NCBI RefSeq assembly: GCF_023065955.2
Contig: NW_026622985.1
Location: 77,985,931-78,049,930, forward strand
DNA from: Ursus arctos
Taxonomy: Eukaryota > Chordata > Mammalia > Carnivora > Ursidae
Direction: 5' to 3'
DNA length: 64,000 nt
Position 1 is the stretch's first letter. The number at the start of each line of letters is the position of its first letter. The notes under the pieces are model-generated. The model saw only the letters and a list, made by a program, of their open reading frames with translations. It was not told the DNA's origin and made no database searches. This document shows, piece after piece, positions 47,835-60,030 of this stretch. Position numbers and translations under genes: made by a program.

Positions 47835-48045
47835 ATTGAAAATTCTGGGTCTAGTCCTAATTCCTTGACTTACTATCTGTGAGTTTTGAATATTTAACTT
47901 AACTTTTAAACACCTGTTATCAAATGGCATAATAACACCCACTTACGTTCCCTCCCACGTATGACTGTTAGGGCTAATGAGAGGCTATATATATATGAAA
48001 GTACTTTAAAATGAAAAGCATTAAGATGCCTGGGATTATTATAGT
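47835..48045 (+). repeat. MIR SINE
   Basis: 'gggtctagtcctaattcctt', 'cttactatctgtgagttttg', 'caaatggcataataacaccc' and 'tagggctaatgagaggctat' follow MIR in sense, with a diverged 3' end at 48020-48045. Confidence 0.7.
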
Positions 48046-50780
48046 AATATGCTACAATTCAAGGTAATTAGCACTAAAAAGACTCAATATGGATAAATTT
48101 AAAATTTACCATCAAAAAAAAATCTTTCACTGAGATACGAAATAAAAAATCTGAGAAATTATTGTTAGGGGCTTATCATCTTTACATAGACATATTTGTT
48201 CAAATATAAATCTCAAATGACAAAATTATTTTTCACCTCAAATACTAGTAGAATTTTGGCAATTCCAAGTCCGTGATGAGGACAGAAAACAATACACAAA
48301 AGTTTAAAGCAATTAAATTGTTTTTTCCCAACCAGTATGTAGCTCATTTTATTTGTGCCCTCCTACTCTGCATTTCAACTAATCTGAACCCACGCTGGAA
48401 TTAATCAATTTTATGTTTTTGTGACATTATTGTCTTTGCCAGGAAACTACAAAAAGTCTTTTTAACCACAAAGATTAAGAAATCATATTTCTTGATTCAC
48501 AAAGGGAAGAATTTGAAATCCTAGAGAACTATCACTGGCTAACATCAAGGCATTCAACATCCTATTCCTAATTCAAACCAAATGACAGAGATGGATGAGC
48601 TGATCAGGTATTATGATTTCAAAGAACTCTCGCATGCACAGGGTTAATTTTTTATGTTAGGTTGAATTTCTAAGTATAGTGCCTTATGCTATCAAATGAG
48701 ACCACAGATCACCTAAACTTAACATATGGGCCATTCAGAATGAAGTATCTAAAACCTGTAGTAAATCGTTAAAATTTTAAAATAGTGCATTACACTCATC
48801 AGCAAATACATCATGCCCAAGTTATGACACTCTAAAAATGTAGTAAAGAAGATGAATGTTGATCACAATACTCTGAACATTTCTGATCCTTAGTGTTGTC
48901 AATTCTTAAGATTAAAAAAAAATAATAAAATAGGTAGTGAAGTGGCTCTGGAAACATTTTTTATTAAATGCCAGCCAAAGTTAACACAAGCTCAAATGTC
49001 ATTTGGTTTATCCAAGTCCCTGTTCAAAGATATGAAGCAATTCAAAAATTCTACTCTTACCTAATCTGTATGAAATTAGTAAGTTTATTTTGACAATGGT
49101 AAGGAAACTTATCCTTTCTTTCCACCACGTCGCTTTATTATTTTTTGTTTACTTCTTCTATTTCTACATAAAGAGGAGTGTGTGTGTGTGTATATATAAC
49201 TGTGTCTGTGTATGTGTCTATGTATGTGTGCATATGCTCTACAGTGAACTTAAAAACTCTTGGCATTAGAAATTTACTTTCTAGTTAGCTCTGTCGAAGA
49301 ACTTAGAGCTACTCAGCTGAAACCATCCTTAAGTTTGCTAAAGGTGTTACTTAATTTTCGTAAATATTTTGTGCATGGAGGTTACTAGAAAATGTATGGA
49401 CTGGTTATTTAATGTTTCAATACCAGTGAAGCACACTGCTATCATGCACAAAAGCCAAAAGGTCACTTCAAGTAATGCAAAAAAATAAAAAAATTAAAAA
49501 AATAAAAATCAACATGAAATGGTATTTGTTTATTCATGTATTAACGTATAATTGTCCAAAGTAGTATCACTTAAATTTTGCACCTGCAGCTCATTTTAAA
49601 GGCTCAGATGGTTCAAACCACACAACCTGTAAACGTATAGAAAGAAAATATTATGCAAACATTGCAATAAAAATCCCATTTTTTAAACAATATCTGATAG
49701 TTTGTGCTTATAGACCAAAAAGCAAGGAAAATTTTTCTCATCCAAATCTACTGGTTAATTACAGGCTTTAAGAGTAGGAAAATGCCACTCCCCTGCCTCA
49801 TCCCAACTATTTCTGTGTATAAAAAGTTCTCTTTGGTTTTGGTTGAAATATATTGAGTAGGATCAAAAAGATATGCCCAACTAATTCTTATTTAAATACT
49901 ACATGGAAACAAATGTCCTGAAATATAGTGTGAAGTTTTCCTACAGAGGGCGAGTATCATTTCAAAAGATAAACATGGGGGTAGAAAAATCAGAGAGCAC
50001 TTATTTCTGAAAAAGCATACAATGTGCAGCAAAACATTGCAAGTTTTCTCAAATGCCTCTTAGCATTCTAGAATCTATTGACTCAAGAATTTGCGACAAT
50101 TCTGAGATGTTTTTATTAATAGCTAAATCAGGAAAAGCAAATGTGCTTTCTTCCCTGATAAAATAAAAGCATTAAATACTAAAAATAAAAATACACTCAT
50201 GTTTTAGATACTTTGGAATCATCCTACAGTACTAGCTGCAAGAGGACGATTTCCTTCTTTTCACTGCCCAGTACAGAGACTGATGTAATCGGGCAACTAA
50301 GGAGTATTTTTTTTCATGATACTGATTAAAATTTAAACAGTCATGAGAATGCTGTTTCCTGGAAGGTGAAATATATTTCAGGAGTCATATTTACTATTCA
50401 TATGCATTAATCAAGAGCCCAGCATCTGGACAGTATGGAAGTCCTATGTATCAATATTTCCACTGGGTAGTTTCTCAATTCGACCTTATTAATTTTATTT
50501 CTTTCACCATTTTTCAAATATTACATTTACGCCCCTTCAGCCCCAACAATCACAAAAACAACCACAACAATGATAACACAATTATATTTGGGCTACAAAG
50601 AATGTTTGACTTCATTTCTAATGACAGTTCAACAAAAGACCTTAAGAAGTTACCTGAAACTGTTTTCTATAAGCATTTTCCAAGATTCATTAAAAAAATA
50701 ATATTTTAGAACCTCAATTTTGGCTGATTCCAATACAGAGATAAGATCTCTAAAAACAAAACAAAACAAAAGGTAAGTTC
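48046..50780. other. Repeat-poor AT-rich interval
   Basis: About 2.7 kb with no recognised transposable element and no meaningful open frame. The only structure is a TG/TA tract at 49178-49237. Intervals this free of repeats are uncommon in the window. Confidence 0.5.
49178..49237. repeat. (TG)n/(TA)n compound microsatellite
   Basis: tgtgtgtgtgtg followed by tatatata and then irregular tgtg/tatg units over 60 bases. Confidence 0.88.
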
Positions 50781-50784
50781 AACA

Positions 50785-52195
50785 AACAGCACCAAAACAA
50801 CTAGACGTCTATGTGCAAAAAAAATTAAAAAAAAAAATAATGTAGACACAGACCTTATACCCTTCATAAAAATGAACTCAAAATGGGTCATAGACCCAAA
50901 TGTAAAATGCAAAACTATAAAGTTCCTGGAAGATAACACAGAAGAAACCCCAGATGACCTTGTATATGGTGATGACTTTTTAGATATAACACCAAAGGCA
51001 CAATCCATGAAAGAAATAATTGATGAGCTGGACTTCATTAAAATTAAAACTTCTGATCTGCAAAAGACAACATCAAGAAAATGAGAAGAAAAGCCACAGA
51101 CTGGGAGAAAATATTTACAAAAGACGCATCTGATAAAGGACTGTTCTCCAAAATACACAAAGAATTCTTAAAACTAAACAATAGGAAAAACCCAATTAAA
51201 ACATGGACAAAAGATCTGAACAGACACCTCAACAAAGAAGATATACAGATGGAAAATAATCATACAAAAAGATGTTCAACAGCATATACCATTACAAATT
51301 AACACCACTGCATACCTATTAGAATAGCTAGAATCCAGGACACTGACAACAGCGGATGCCGGAAAGAATGTGAAGCAGTAGGAACTCCCATTCATTGCTG
51401 GTAGAAATCAAAGTTAGTACACCCACTTTGGAAGACAGTTTAGCAGTTTCTTGAAAAACTAAACATGTTCTTACTTGATGATCTAGAAATCATGTTCTTT
51501 GGTATTTACCCAAATAATTAAAAAGCCTATGTCCACACAAAAACCTGCACAGGGATGCTTTTAGAAGCTTTGATCATAATTGCCAAAACTTGGAAGCAAC
51601 CAAGATGTCCCTTAGTAGATGAATAGGAAGGTAATATACTGGGACTAAATATACTGTAGTACACCCAGACAATGGAATCTTATTCAGTGCTAAAAAGAAA
51701 AGAGCAATCAAATGATGAAAAGATGGGGAGTAAACTTGAATGCATAGTACTAAGTGAAGGAAGCCAATCTGAGAAGGCTACATACTGCAGAATTTCAACT
51801 ATGTGACATTCTGGAAAAGGCGAAACTATGGAGACAGTAAAAAGATCAGTGGTTGTCATTGGTAGGGGGTAGAAAAGAATTAATAGGCAAAGCACAGAAG
51901 ATTTTTTAGGACAGTGAAACCATTCTGTATGACATTATATTGGTGGATACATGTTATGATACATTTATCAAAACCCACACAATGCACAGCAAGAACGAAC
52001 TCTACAGACTTCAGATGATAATGATGGGTCAATGTAAGTTCATCAATTATAACAAACATACCACTTTGTTCTGGATATTGATAATGGGGGAGGCTGTGTA
52101 TGGGTGCGGGCAAAAGGTAAGTGGGAAATCTCTGTACTTTCTACTCTGTCTTGCTATGAACCTAAAACTTCTGTAAGTCTACTACTTAAAAAAAT
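50785..52195 (+). repeat. Old L1, late ORF2 to 3' end
   Basis: It starts near 'aacaactagacgtctatgtg' and keeps a readable ORF2 stretch at 50872-51084 (MNSKWVIDPNVKCKTIKFLE) with FLDITPKAQSMKE downstream, then 51081-51302, broken by frameshift. The 3' UTR includes 'agtggttgtcattggtaggg' and ends at 'aacttctgtaagtctactac'. L1MA/MB age. The 150-codon antisense frame at 50706-51158 is its shadow. Confidence 0.9.
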
Positions 52196-52479
52196 TATGA
52201 GAACATGACCAACATGAGAGGATTCCTGAAGGTAATATTTTCTTTACCACTTTCTAAGAGATTATAGGTATTGTACTAAAAAATTAATTTTTATATATTT
52301 TAAACCTCATTAGTAGATATTAAATGTTATTATTTTATAAAATAATTCATTGGGCTTTAAAAATTAAATACTGGCTATCTTATAAAGTAAATTTAAATAA
52401 TTGAATCTAATGTTAATAGAGAGAGATAATGGTGGGAATGTGCTTTACTGCCTCTTTCGCAAAAATTGCAGTGAAATGA

Positions 52480-52720
52480 AGCCAAACATAAAAGAGTACA
52501 GATTACGTAATTTCATTTATAGGAGTACAAAAGCAGGCCACCTTAGTCTATGCTGTTAGAAGTCAGGAAAGTGACAGAAAGAGAGCACAAGAGGCTTCTG
52601 AGGGGCCAATTGAGGATTCTGGGGTTTGGTTGGGGGTTTTGGATATTGGTTTGGGTGTTCTCAGTTTGTGAAAATTCATGGAGCTATAGACTTTTTGTTA
52701 TGCTTTTCTGAAAGTAAAAA
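52480..52720 (+). repeat. Old L1M 3' UTR fragment
   Basis: 'gtacagattacgtaatttca', 'tttataggagtacaaaagca', 'tctatgctgttagaagtcag' and 'cagtttgtgaaaattcatgg' resemble the L1M 3' UTR in order. It is probably a separate older insertion next to the L1 that ends at 52195. Confidence 0.6.
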
Positions 52721-53750
52721 ATAAGGCAGGAAGCATAGTTCTTTAGGTTTTGACTGAAGCAAAGAGTGAATAGAAACAAGGGTATATAAATTTTTACATA
52801 AGCCAGCAGTTAATATAAGGATAGAGAACAAAAAGGAAGTTAAGAGAGCTTCAAGGACCTGCAAGGAATGGCCTTTTGGATATATCATTCAACAGGCTGG
52901 AGTTTCTTAGTGTTGCTCATGAGCTAGTATAAATCCTAGGGACACCTATTTAAGCTAGACAGCCAGCAAAGAAAAATGTAAGATCTGGGGAAAGTTAGAG
53001 TTTTCTTAAGCAGGATTAAGAGTGAGGAAGGAATTAGTAAATATCTTTCTGTGAGACTTTAACCATATTCCTTTAACCTGTCAAAATGTGTATTTTCATT
53101 TCTGTTTGAATTACTTCTAAAAATGAATAGGGCTTATGAGCTGAACTAATTCTATCATGTAGAATTCTATCATTCTTCTCTGTTCTGTGGGCATGGACAA
53201 CTAAATGGTTTGTACACTGTACAATCGTTCTCTCTAATTAAGTTGCATGTGACCAATGACCTGCAGCTAAGTTCTTTGCACAGGTCATAGGTGTCTCCTT
53301 CGCAGCCTACGTCAAAATGGGTTTCTGAAGAGTTTCTTAATATAGGAGGTATACTTTGTTCTAGAACACATTCTCTGAACACTATTTCAAGCAACATCTT
53401 CCACCCCTTTATCTATCAGGTCATTTTACTCTGGACAAAATGGACTAGTATTGGCTTTAAGTCCTCTTATTCCAATACCTGCTAGTAAGAAATGATGAGT
53501 TCAAAAGGTGACTCCAAGAGAAGAGTGAAGAGGTGAACTAAAAAAAACAAATAATCCTTAAAAATAGATTAATTATGCCTTGAAGAAATATGAAATTCAT
53601 TACAGATGACACAGTATCACTGATTATCAGAGATTTATCAGATGCTTCGAAATCTAAGATTTGTACGGAATGTGTGTGAGTGGGTATGGTTTAGGGGGTA
53701 AATTCAGGAAACATATACAGAGGCTTTATTCTTGTCAGGTGGCAAAAGGG
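52721..53750. other. Unique sequence, nothing recognised
   Basis: About 1 kb with no recognised repeat; small opposite-strand frames at 53170-53485 overlap each other and have no motif. Confidence 0.4.
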
Positions 53751-53754
53751 AAAA

Positions 53755-54010
53755 AATAATAGGTTACCATTTGTTGATTATTCAATGTGCCAGGCATTGT
53801 GCTAAGCCCTTCAGGGTGAATTATCTCATTAAATGCTCACAAAAACACTGCAAGGTAGGTATGATTATTATTCCTAACCAAAGATGAGAAGATTAAGGTT
53901 TATAAAATGTAAATGACTTACCCAAGGTCTTACCACCTAAGTAAGATAGCTGGAATTTTAGTTCATCTCTGTATCAACTCAAAAGCTCATGTGCTTAGCC
54001 ACTTGTCACT
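53755..54010 (-). repeat. MIR SINE, near full length
   Basis: Antisense MIR: 'caatgtgccaggcattgtgc', 'taagcccttcagggtgaatt', 'caaggtaggtatgattatta', 'aatgacttacccaaggtctt' and 'atgtgcttagccacttgtca'. One of the best preserved MIRs here. Confidence 0.88.
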
Positions 54011-55020
54011 ATCTTGATCAGTGAATGATCACAAGGGCAAATAGAGAATCATTGGGAAGAAAAGAACATAAGAGGAATGGAAAAGAAGTACAAGACACAA
54101 ACAAAAATAAAGAAAGGAAAAGAAGTAAAAAAAAACCACAAGAGGAACAAAATACAAACAACACAGTGCCGATATATAACAGACACTCAATAAATGTTTG
54201 TTAAATGAATGTGCATGAGATTTGCAAGTAAATGTCATAAATACACACTCCATAAATATTTTTTAAATTAAAATTTGGTCATTGTTCCCTTAGCTACAGA
54301 CAAAAGTGTGTGTATGTTTCAAAAGAAAAGTTATTTTATAGTCATGGTTTTCGAACACACGCAAGAGACTGAGAAAACCCAAATACCCAAAGTGTTAACA
54401 ATTAGGCACCTGAATTAAAAAGAATTTTCTCATTCATATCCCTCACTTTCAAACTAACTTCTTGATTAAACTTTAATGTAATTATAAGAGTTAATAACCT
54501 TAAAGAGAAAAATAATCAAGTCTCCATTATAATTTTCTGGTAGATTCTTTCTGAAGCAAAATATCACTAGAAAATAATTACCCTTAATAACATGGGAGCT
54601 ATTCCATTAAATTCTTTCCTTCATTAAAAAAAGTACATAATTTTGAAGGAAACAGAAGAAATAATGAGAGAATGAGCCCCATTTGATGTACTCTACGCTT
54701 ATCAGATGCCCATATCAGCAGTAATGCACTTTCCCATCTACTTCGAGAATGTTGTAAAAACAACCACATTTCTGTTGCTATATTTAAGAAGTTGATGCTG
54801 CTGGGGAAACCTTGTTGATTGGTGCCACGGCAGAAGCATCATTTCTGACATTTGCCTCCTTCGTTCCCATTAGTGATCCTTCTATGTAGTGCTTTTTAAT
54901 TCTGTGTCTTTCTGAAGAGTCCCAAGTCCTCAGTCCCAACCCACCCATCTCATCATCTTCATAAGATGATCCAAGTACTAATCACTATTGATAAAATATC
55001 CTCCATATATAATACAGTTT
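54011..55020. other. AT-rich unique sequence
   Basis: No gene or repeat recognised, except a possible MIR/L2 3' end at 54175-54210 ('cagacactcaataaatgttt', 'gttaaatgaatg'). The part at 54590-54880 is complex and repeat-free. Confidence 0.45.
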
Positions 55021-55024
55021 ATCT

Positions 55025-55440
55025 CTCTTTATTAAGCACTTTCTATGTATTATCACCTTACATTTAGATTTCATAGGAACCCTACAAAATATTATCATCC
55101 CCATTTTGTAGATGAGGAAACAATGACTTAAAGAGGTTTTGTTACTTCACCAAGATCACCAAGTGGTGAGCAGTTAACTGGATTCAAACTGAGTATAAAG
55201 CCTGGGCTTCAGGGCGCCTGGGTGGCACAGCGGTTAAGCGTCTGCCTTCAGCTCAGGGCGTGATCCCGGCATTATGGGATCGAGTCCCACATCAGGCTCC
55301 TCCGCTATGAGCCTGCTTCTTCCTCTCCCACTCCCCCTGCTTGTGTTCCCTCTCTCGCTGGCTGTCTCTGTCTCTGTCAAATAAATAAATAAAATATTTT
55401 TTTAAAAAATAATAAAGCCTGGGCTTCTGATCACTATGCA
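55025..55440 (-). repeat. MIR SINE split by a SINEC insertion
   Basis: Antisense MIR: 'tattaagcactttctatgta', 'attatcatccccattttgta', 'gatgaggaaacaatgactta', then 'ctggattcaaactgagtata' up to 55210, continuing after the inserted SINEC at 55428-55440 ('tgatcactatgca'). The inner 55211-55411 is the younger element. Confidence 0.88.
55211..55411 (+). mobile_element. SINEC, full length, inserted in MIR
   Basis: It starts agggcgcctgggtggcacag, has a head like the copies at 7630 and 62939, the CT-rich body and the (aaat)n tail. Exact 16-base target-site duplication ataaagcctgggcttc at 55195-55210 and 55412-55427. The site lies inside a MIR, which fixes the relative ages. Confidence 0.96.
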
Positions 55441-55798
55441 AAATACCCACTGTCCAGTGTGAACTCTAGACACTTTCCACTGCCCCAAATCCTCTCTGCT
55501 CCCTCATTCTTCATTCAAGGCCTATTGCTGTATCCCCATTTGGACCCAAGTCCAGACCTTAACCCTCAGTTACTAAGCTCACAGCACCTCATCTGTTTCT
55601 GGGCTTTAAACATTTATTTGTAATATTTCAGCACATGATGAAGTTCAGGAATTAAAAGAATAGAGTAAAAGCAGCCCAATGCAGTAGATGAAGCTGAGTA
55701 GGACCATATGAAAAACTAAGCTTTTATTCGATGCTGGCTCCATCTTGGCCCACATTTAAGTGTTTATATATTAAGGGAAGAAATGAGAGATTAATAAA
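55441..55798. other. Unique spacer between two SINECs
   Basis: No feature recognised in about 350 bases. Confidence 0.4.
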
Positions 55799-55808
55799 CC
55801 TTGTGCTT

Positions 55809-56012
55809 GGGGCGCCTGGGTGGCACAGTCGTTAAGCATCTGCCTTCAGCTCAGGGCGTGATCCCAGCGTTCTGGGATCGAGCACCACATCGGGCTCCTC
55901 AGCTAGGAGCCTGCTTCTCCCTCTTCCACTCCCCCTGCTTGTGTTCCCTCTCTCACTGGCTGTCTCTGTCAAATAAATAAATAAAATCTTAAAAAAAAAA
56001 AACAAAAAAAAC
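55809..56012 (+). mobile_element. SINEC, full length
   Basis: It starts ggggcgcctgggtggcacag, differs from its neighbour at 55211 at several head and body positions (gtcgttaagcatc; ctgggatcgagcaccacatc) and lacks one tctctg unit before the tail. Target-site duplication ccttgtgctt at 55799-55808 and 56013-56022. Same orientation as the copy 400 bases upstream. Open frames across it (55832-56059, minus) are SINE shadows. Confidence 0.95.
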
Positions 56013-56022
56013 CCTTGTGCTT

Positions 56023-56845
56023 TATGACCGTAAAAGAAATTAGACTTAAAAAACCCCATAGTTTATCACCTTATTCAGTTAGAAAACAGAGGCAGCTACA
56101 TTCACACTACTAAATTTCATGATGACTTAACTTGCAAGATTAATATTTTATAACCAGCCTGAAGTTTCCTTAATCAGAAACTGAAAAATTATCTATTTTC
56201 AAATCAGCCTGTTTATTTATCTTTATATATTCAATATTACTATATATATATATATCATTCATTTTTTAAAAAAAAATACAGTATTTCCGGGAATACTTTA
56301 CTACGTGCAAAACTTCAGCTTCAAAAATAAATTATATAATGTACTTCCAAATTATTAATAATTATTTTCTCAATTTTATTTCAAATAAGGTAATTATCAA
56401 AAAGGATACTTATTTTTAAGATTAACACACTTGACTTTCATCCTGTTTGACTTTGCTTTATCTCTATTTACTAAATAGTTAATATTTAATGACAAGGAAA
56501 TTGTGTAGCATAACTTCTAAAGATGACATTTTGTCAGTTTTTCCAGATATTGACATTTTATATCTCATTTTCCACTTACAGAAGTAGATAAAAAGTAGTG
56601 TAAAGCCAGTATCATCAATAACATATATACTAAAATACTGAATTGCCTCCAGTAAAGGAATTGTTACAGTTACAAAGGAAGATCATTTGGGGACATTAAG
56701 ATATTTCTCAGAACCTCTTGGTTTTTAGTCAAAGCCTAGTGCCTAGAACAGAGCCAGGCTTCAAATAATTCTATGTCCCTTCCTCCCTCCTCCTTTTCTT
56801 CCCATTTCACTTGGTTTTCACTTCCCCTTTTCAAGTACTCTTCTC
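56023..56845. other. AT-rich unique sequence
   Basis: No gene or repeat recognised apart from a short (TA)n at about 56240-56255. Confidence 0.45.
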
Positions 56846-56849
56846 TCAT

Positions 56850-57735
56850 GGGGACTACTGGACCTGTCTCCTAACCTAACCACCCCTGTCTTCAATCTCA
56901 CTTCCTCCAGTCTGCAAATTGCTACTGTGGTTATTTTTCTAAAACACAAACAGTAGCACTTCACTGTTCTGTTCAAAGAGCTTCAGTTCCCTGTTGTCTA
57001 CTGTGTCACCTTCAAACACCAGAATTTGACAGATTTCTAACCAAACCCAAGCTCATCCGGCCAGTCTCATTTCCACGCTGCTTTCATGCCACACTCTTGA
57101 ATTCTGGCAATGGAGATGCTCAGATTTTTTAGAATGCATGTTTTCCCTTGTCTTCCAGCTACTATTCAACTGCTTTATCTGTTTCTTTTCTTAAATTCCA
57201 CATATGAGTGAAATCATATGGTATTTTCTTTCCCTGACTGATTTATTTCACTTAGCATAATACATTCTAGCTCTGTCTGCTTTGTTGCAAATGGCAAGAT
57301 TTCATTCTTTTTTATGGCTGGGTAATATTCCATTGTATATCTACACCACATCTTCTTTATCTGTTCATCAGTCAATAGACTGCCATTAATACTTTTTCCC
57401 CATCTTGTCCACCTAAGAAATATCACTTTCCATTTGTAATTGAAATCAGATGTGTTGTGTTCTTTGAGGGCCTCCTTACGTATTTCCTATCTCAGCTTTA
57501 CACTCTGTTCTTAATAATAATTACCTCTTATAATAACCATGCCTCTATCATATCACTTATCAAATTGAATTCTTTTTGGTCACATGTTTGTGTCCCTCCT
57601 CTGTTACATTATGATATCTAAGAACAAACAGAACCATGTTTCATCAGTCTTTGTATTCCTGATGCCTAACATAGAACCCTATTACATATCTTTATAAGAT
57701 TATCAGTAAAATGTATGCGGGATAAATAAATGATT
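56850..57735 (+). repeat. L2 LINE interrupted by an L1 fragment
   Basis: Left part (56850-57115): 'aatctcacttcctccagtct', 'gcacttcactgttctgttca' and 'gctcatccggccagtctcat' follow L2 ORF2's end. Right part (57390-57735): 'ctcttataataaccatgcct', 'ttgtgtccctcctctgttac' and 'tcctgatgcctaacatagaa' follow the L2 3' UTR. The two are collinear on either side of a minus-strand L1 piece. Confidence 0.65.
57180..57388 (-). repeat. L1 ORF2 C-terminal fragment inserted in L2
   Basis: On the minus strand the frame at 57214-57426 includes KKMWCRYTMEYYPAIKKNEI, the L1 ORF2p C-terminus, then '…ISQSGKEN'-like sequence to the stop region. Only about 200 bases remain, without 3' UTR or A tail, so it is an internal relic. 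Confidence 0.88.
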
Positions 57736-57854
57736 CATAAAACATGAAAATGGATATAAACAACAACAACAAAAGACAACAATAAGAACACTGATAGGCA
57801 TCTGTGTTTTAAAAATATAACTTTACCTTTAAAAGAGTATGTAGAGAATTTAGA

Positions 57855-58020
57855 GCTGGAAGAGATTTCAGAGATTAGAATATTTTATTATAATCCTTCT
57901 ATTTAAAAGGTGAAGCCACAAGGTCAAGATGGGCTCACAACACAGAAGGAAAGTAGTGGCAGAACTCAGATAAAACCCTAGGATTCCAAGACCCAGTCTA
58001 GGTGCTGTGCCACTATATGA
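57855..58020 (-). repeat. MIR-type SINE (MIR3-like)
   Basis: 'gagctggaagagatttcaga', 'aaaggtgaagccacaaggtc', 'agtggcagaactcagataaa' and 'gtctaggtgctgtgccacta' match the antisense of the MIR family with the agggctggaagggacctcag variant start. Confidence 0.65.
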
Positions 58021-58084
58021 CATACTATTTGTGGATTTAATTAGAAACAGAACAAAATTGTGATTTTGCTTTCCTGCTTTTTCA

Positions 58085-60030
58085 ATACATTTTTATAAAT
58101 CCAATTATTTCAAATATTTTCCTTACAATATATTTCTAGAAGTAAACATATGGGCTGAGCAAATACTCTGAAAAAATTACACTAATATCCACTCTCATCA
58201 AGCATATTTGGAAGAACCAATATAATTACCTTTCAATAATTACTATTATAATTTTCAAGTCTTTGTAAATTTGACAGGTGGAAAACAATCTTTTATCACT
58301 GATTAAATGATCTTTATTGGGGCACCTGGGTGGCTCAGTCAGTTAAGCATCTGCCTTCAGCTCAGTTTGTGATCTCAGGGTCCTGGGATGGAGCCCACTC
58401 CTGGCTCCCTGTTTAGCGGGGCGTTTGCTTCTCCCTCTCCTTCTCCCTCTAATTTTGCCCCTCCCACTGCTTGTGCGTGTGTGCATGCTCTCTCTCTCTC
58501 TCTCTCTTACTTTCTCTCTCAAATAAATAAATAAAATCTTTAAAAATAAATAAATAAATGATCTTTGATTACTAGTGAAGGTTAACATTTTTTTCAAATG
58601 TTTATTAACATTTACAAGTTTTGCCAACTGATTTCTTCCAGATGTCATCATTGATATCATGCTTGGTGGCTCTTTTTATATTTGTGATATTATCCTTTGA
58701 CACAACAGCTCAAATATATCCCTTACTTTATATTATGTTTTAAAACTGTATTTATGATAATTTTTACTATCTGACAGTGCTAAAATTTTACTAAATCAAA
58801 CATGTCTATTTTCCCATTATAATTTCCTTCACTATCCTATTCAAAAAGCTTCCCCTCAAATCTAATGAATTGTCTTCTCTTTTTTTCTCTTGCTTCTTTT
58901 TCTCTTAACTCTAAAATAAATTCCGAGTGGGTAAGACTCTCATTTGGAGGAATCATCTCACTTGATCTTACTGTAAATAGATAATCAATTAATAGAATGT
59001 CCTTTTCCACTGAGTTCTAAGTCCATCATTATCACATCAAAAATTCATATGTATGTACATTTACAGGTACAAACTGATTTGTTTATTATCATTATATCTA
59101 CTTATTATCATTATATATTTCTACCTGCTCCATCTACCATATGTCTGTTCAGTACTAGTCCCACACTGGATTGATTATTATAGCTTACCATTAGGCTTAA
59201 ATATTAAATGTTTGGTAGAAATAAATTTTTCTCCAAAATTATTCATTTTTATTCATTTATTCTCACAATTAAAATTTAAATATTATTTCAAATTCCAGAT
59301 AATACTCCTTTGTCATTTTGGTTGGAATTATACTAAGCCTGACTACAGATTTACTCAGAAGAGATTAACGTTTTTTCTTGTAAGTTTTTCTGTCTAGAAA
59401 CAAGGAATGTCTCTCAATAAAGTTGTCTTCATATAGGCCTTTCATATTTCTTGGTTCAATTTATTCCAAGATATTTTAAATATTTTTTTCAAAGGAAACA
59501 GAGTTTAATTTCACATTTATTAGTCAATTTCTTACTAGTATGTAGGAATGCTCTTCACATTTTGATATTAATTTTATATTTGATCATCTTTCTAAAGTAA
59601 GTCCTTCTAATATATTTTTCAATTTATTGCCTTGAGAGCAAATCATTTGAAAATACTCATACTACTACTTTTTCATTTTTAGTAGTAATTTCTATGTTTC
59701 ATGTTTTATCACATTGGTTAAAATTTATAGAATATTAATAATATTGGTCTAATAGGACTAATCCATCTCTTTAACACAAATAACAGCTATAAATATATAA
59801 TTGGCTACAGGCTGAGAGAGATATACTTTATCATGTTAAACATTCATTACATTTCTAGTTTATGCTTTTGTACTTGTAACAGAAAGGAAAGATATATTTT
59901 AATCAAATGGCTTTACAGAATCTTATATTTATCATTGTCTTATTTGACCTCTTAGTGTGTTTATAGTACATTTCCTAATATTAAGTCATACCTATTTCTT
60001 TTAGATAGGTTGAAGTTATTTTATGCAAAC
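58085..60030 (-). repeat. Ancient L1, antisense, split by SINEC
   Basis: Antisense of old L1 ORF2 and flanks: 'tttcaaatgtttattaacat' (58593 on), 'actatcctattcaaaaagct', 'ctttgtcattttggttggaa' and 'catatttcttggttcaattt' appear in L1 order from 3' to 5'. All frames are decayed; the 114-codon plus frame at 59053-59397 is a shadow. The SINEC at 58319 lies inside it. Confidence 0.7.
58319..58555 (+). mobile_element. SINEC, older subfamily, full length
   Basis: It starts ggggcacctgggtggctcag with the gtggctcagtcagttaagca A box, then 'gatctcagggtcctgggatg' and a longer CT-rich body containing a (TC)n run at 58489-58508, and ends with AAATAAATAAATAAAATC plus extra (aaat)n. Target-site duplication aaatgatcttt at 58305-58315 and 58556-58566. 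Head type differs from the cacagcggttaag copies. Confidence 0.95.

Noticed and set aside
50706..51158. 150-codon minus-strand open frame
   Set aside because: Antisense shadow of the L1 ORF2 segment at 50785-51300.
58343..58660. 105-codon minus frame with Arg/Glu-rich repeats (REKVRERERES)
   Set aside because: Translation of the SINEC CT-rich body on the opposite strand.
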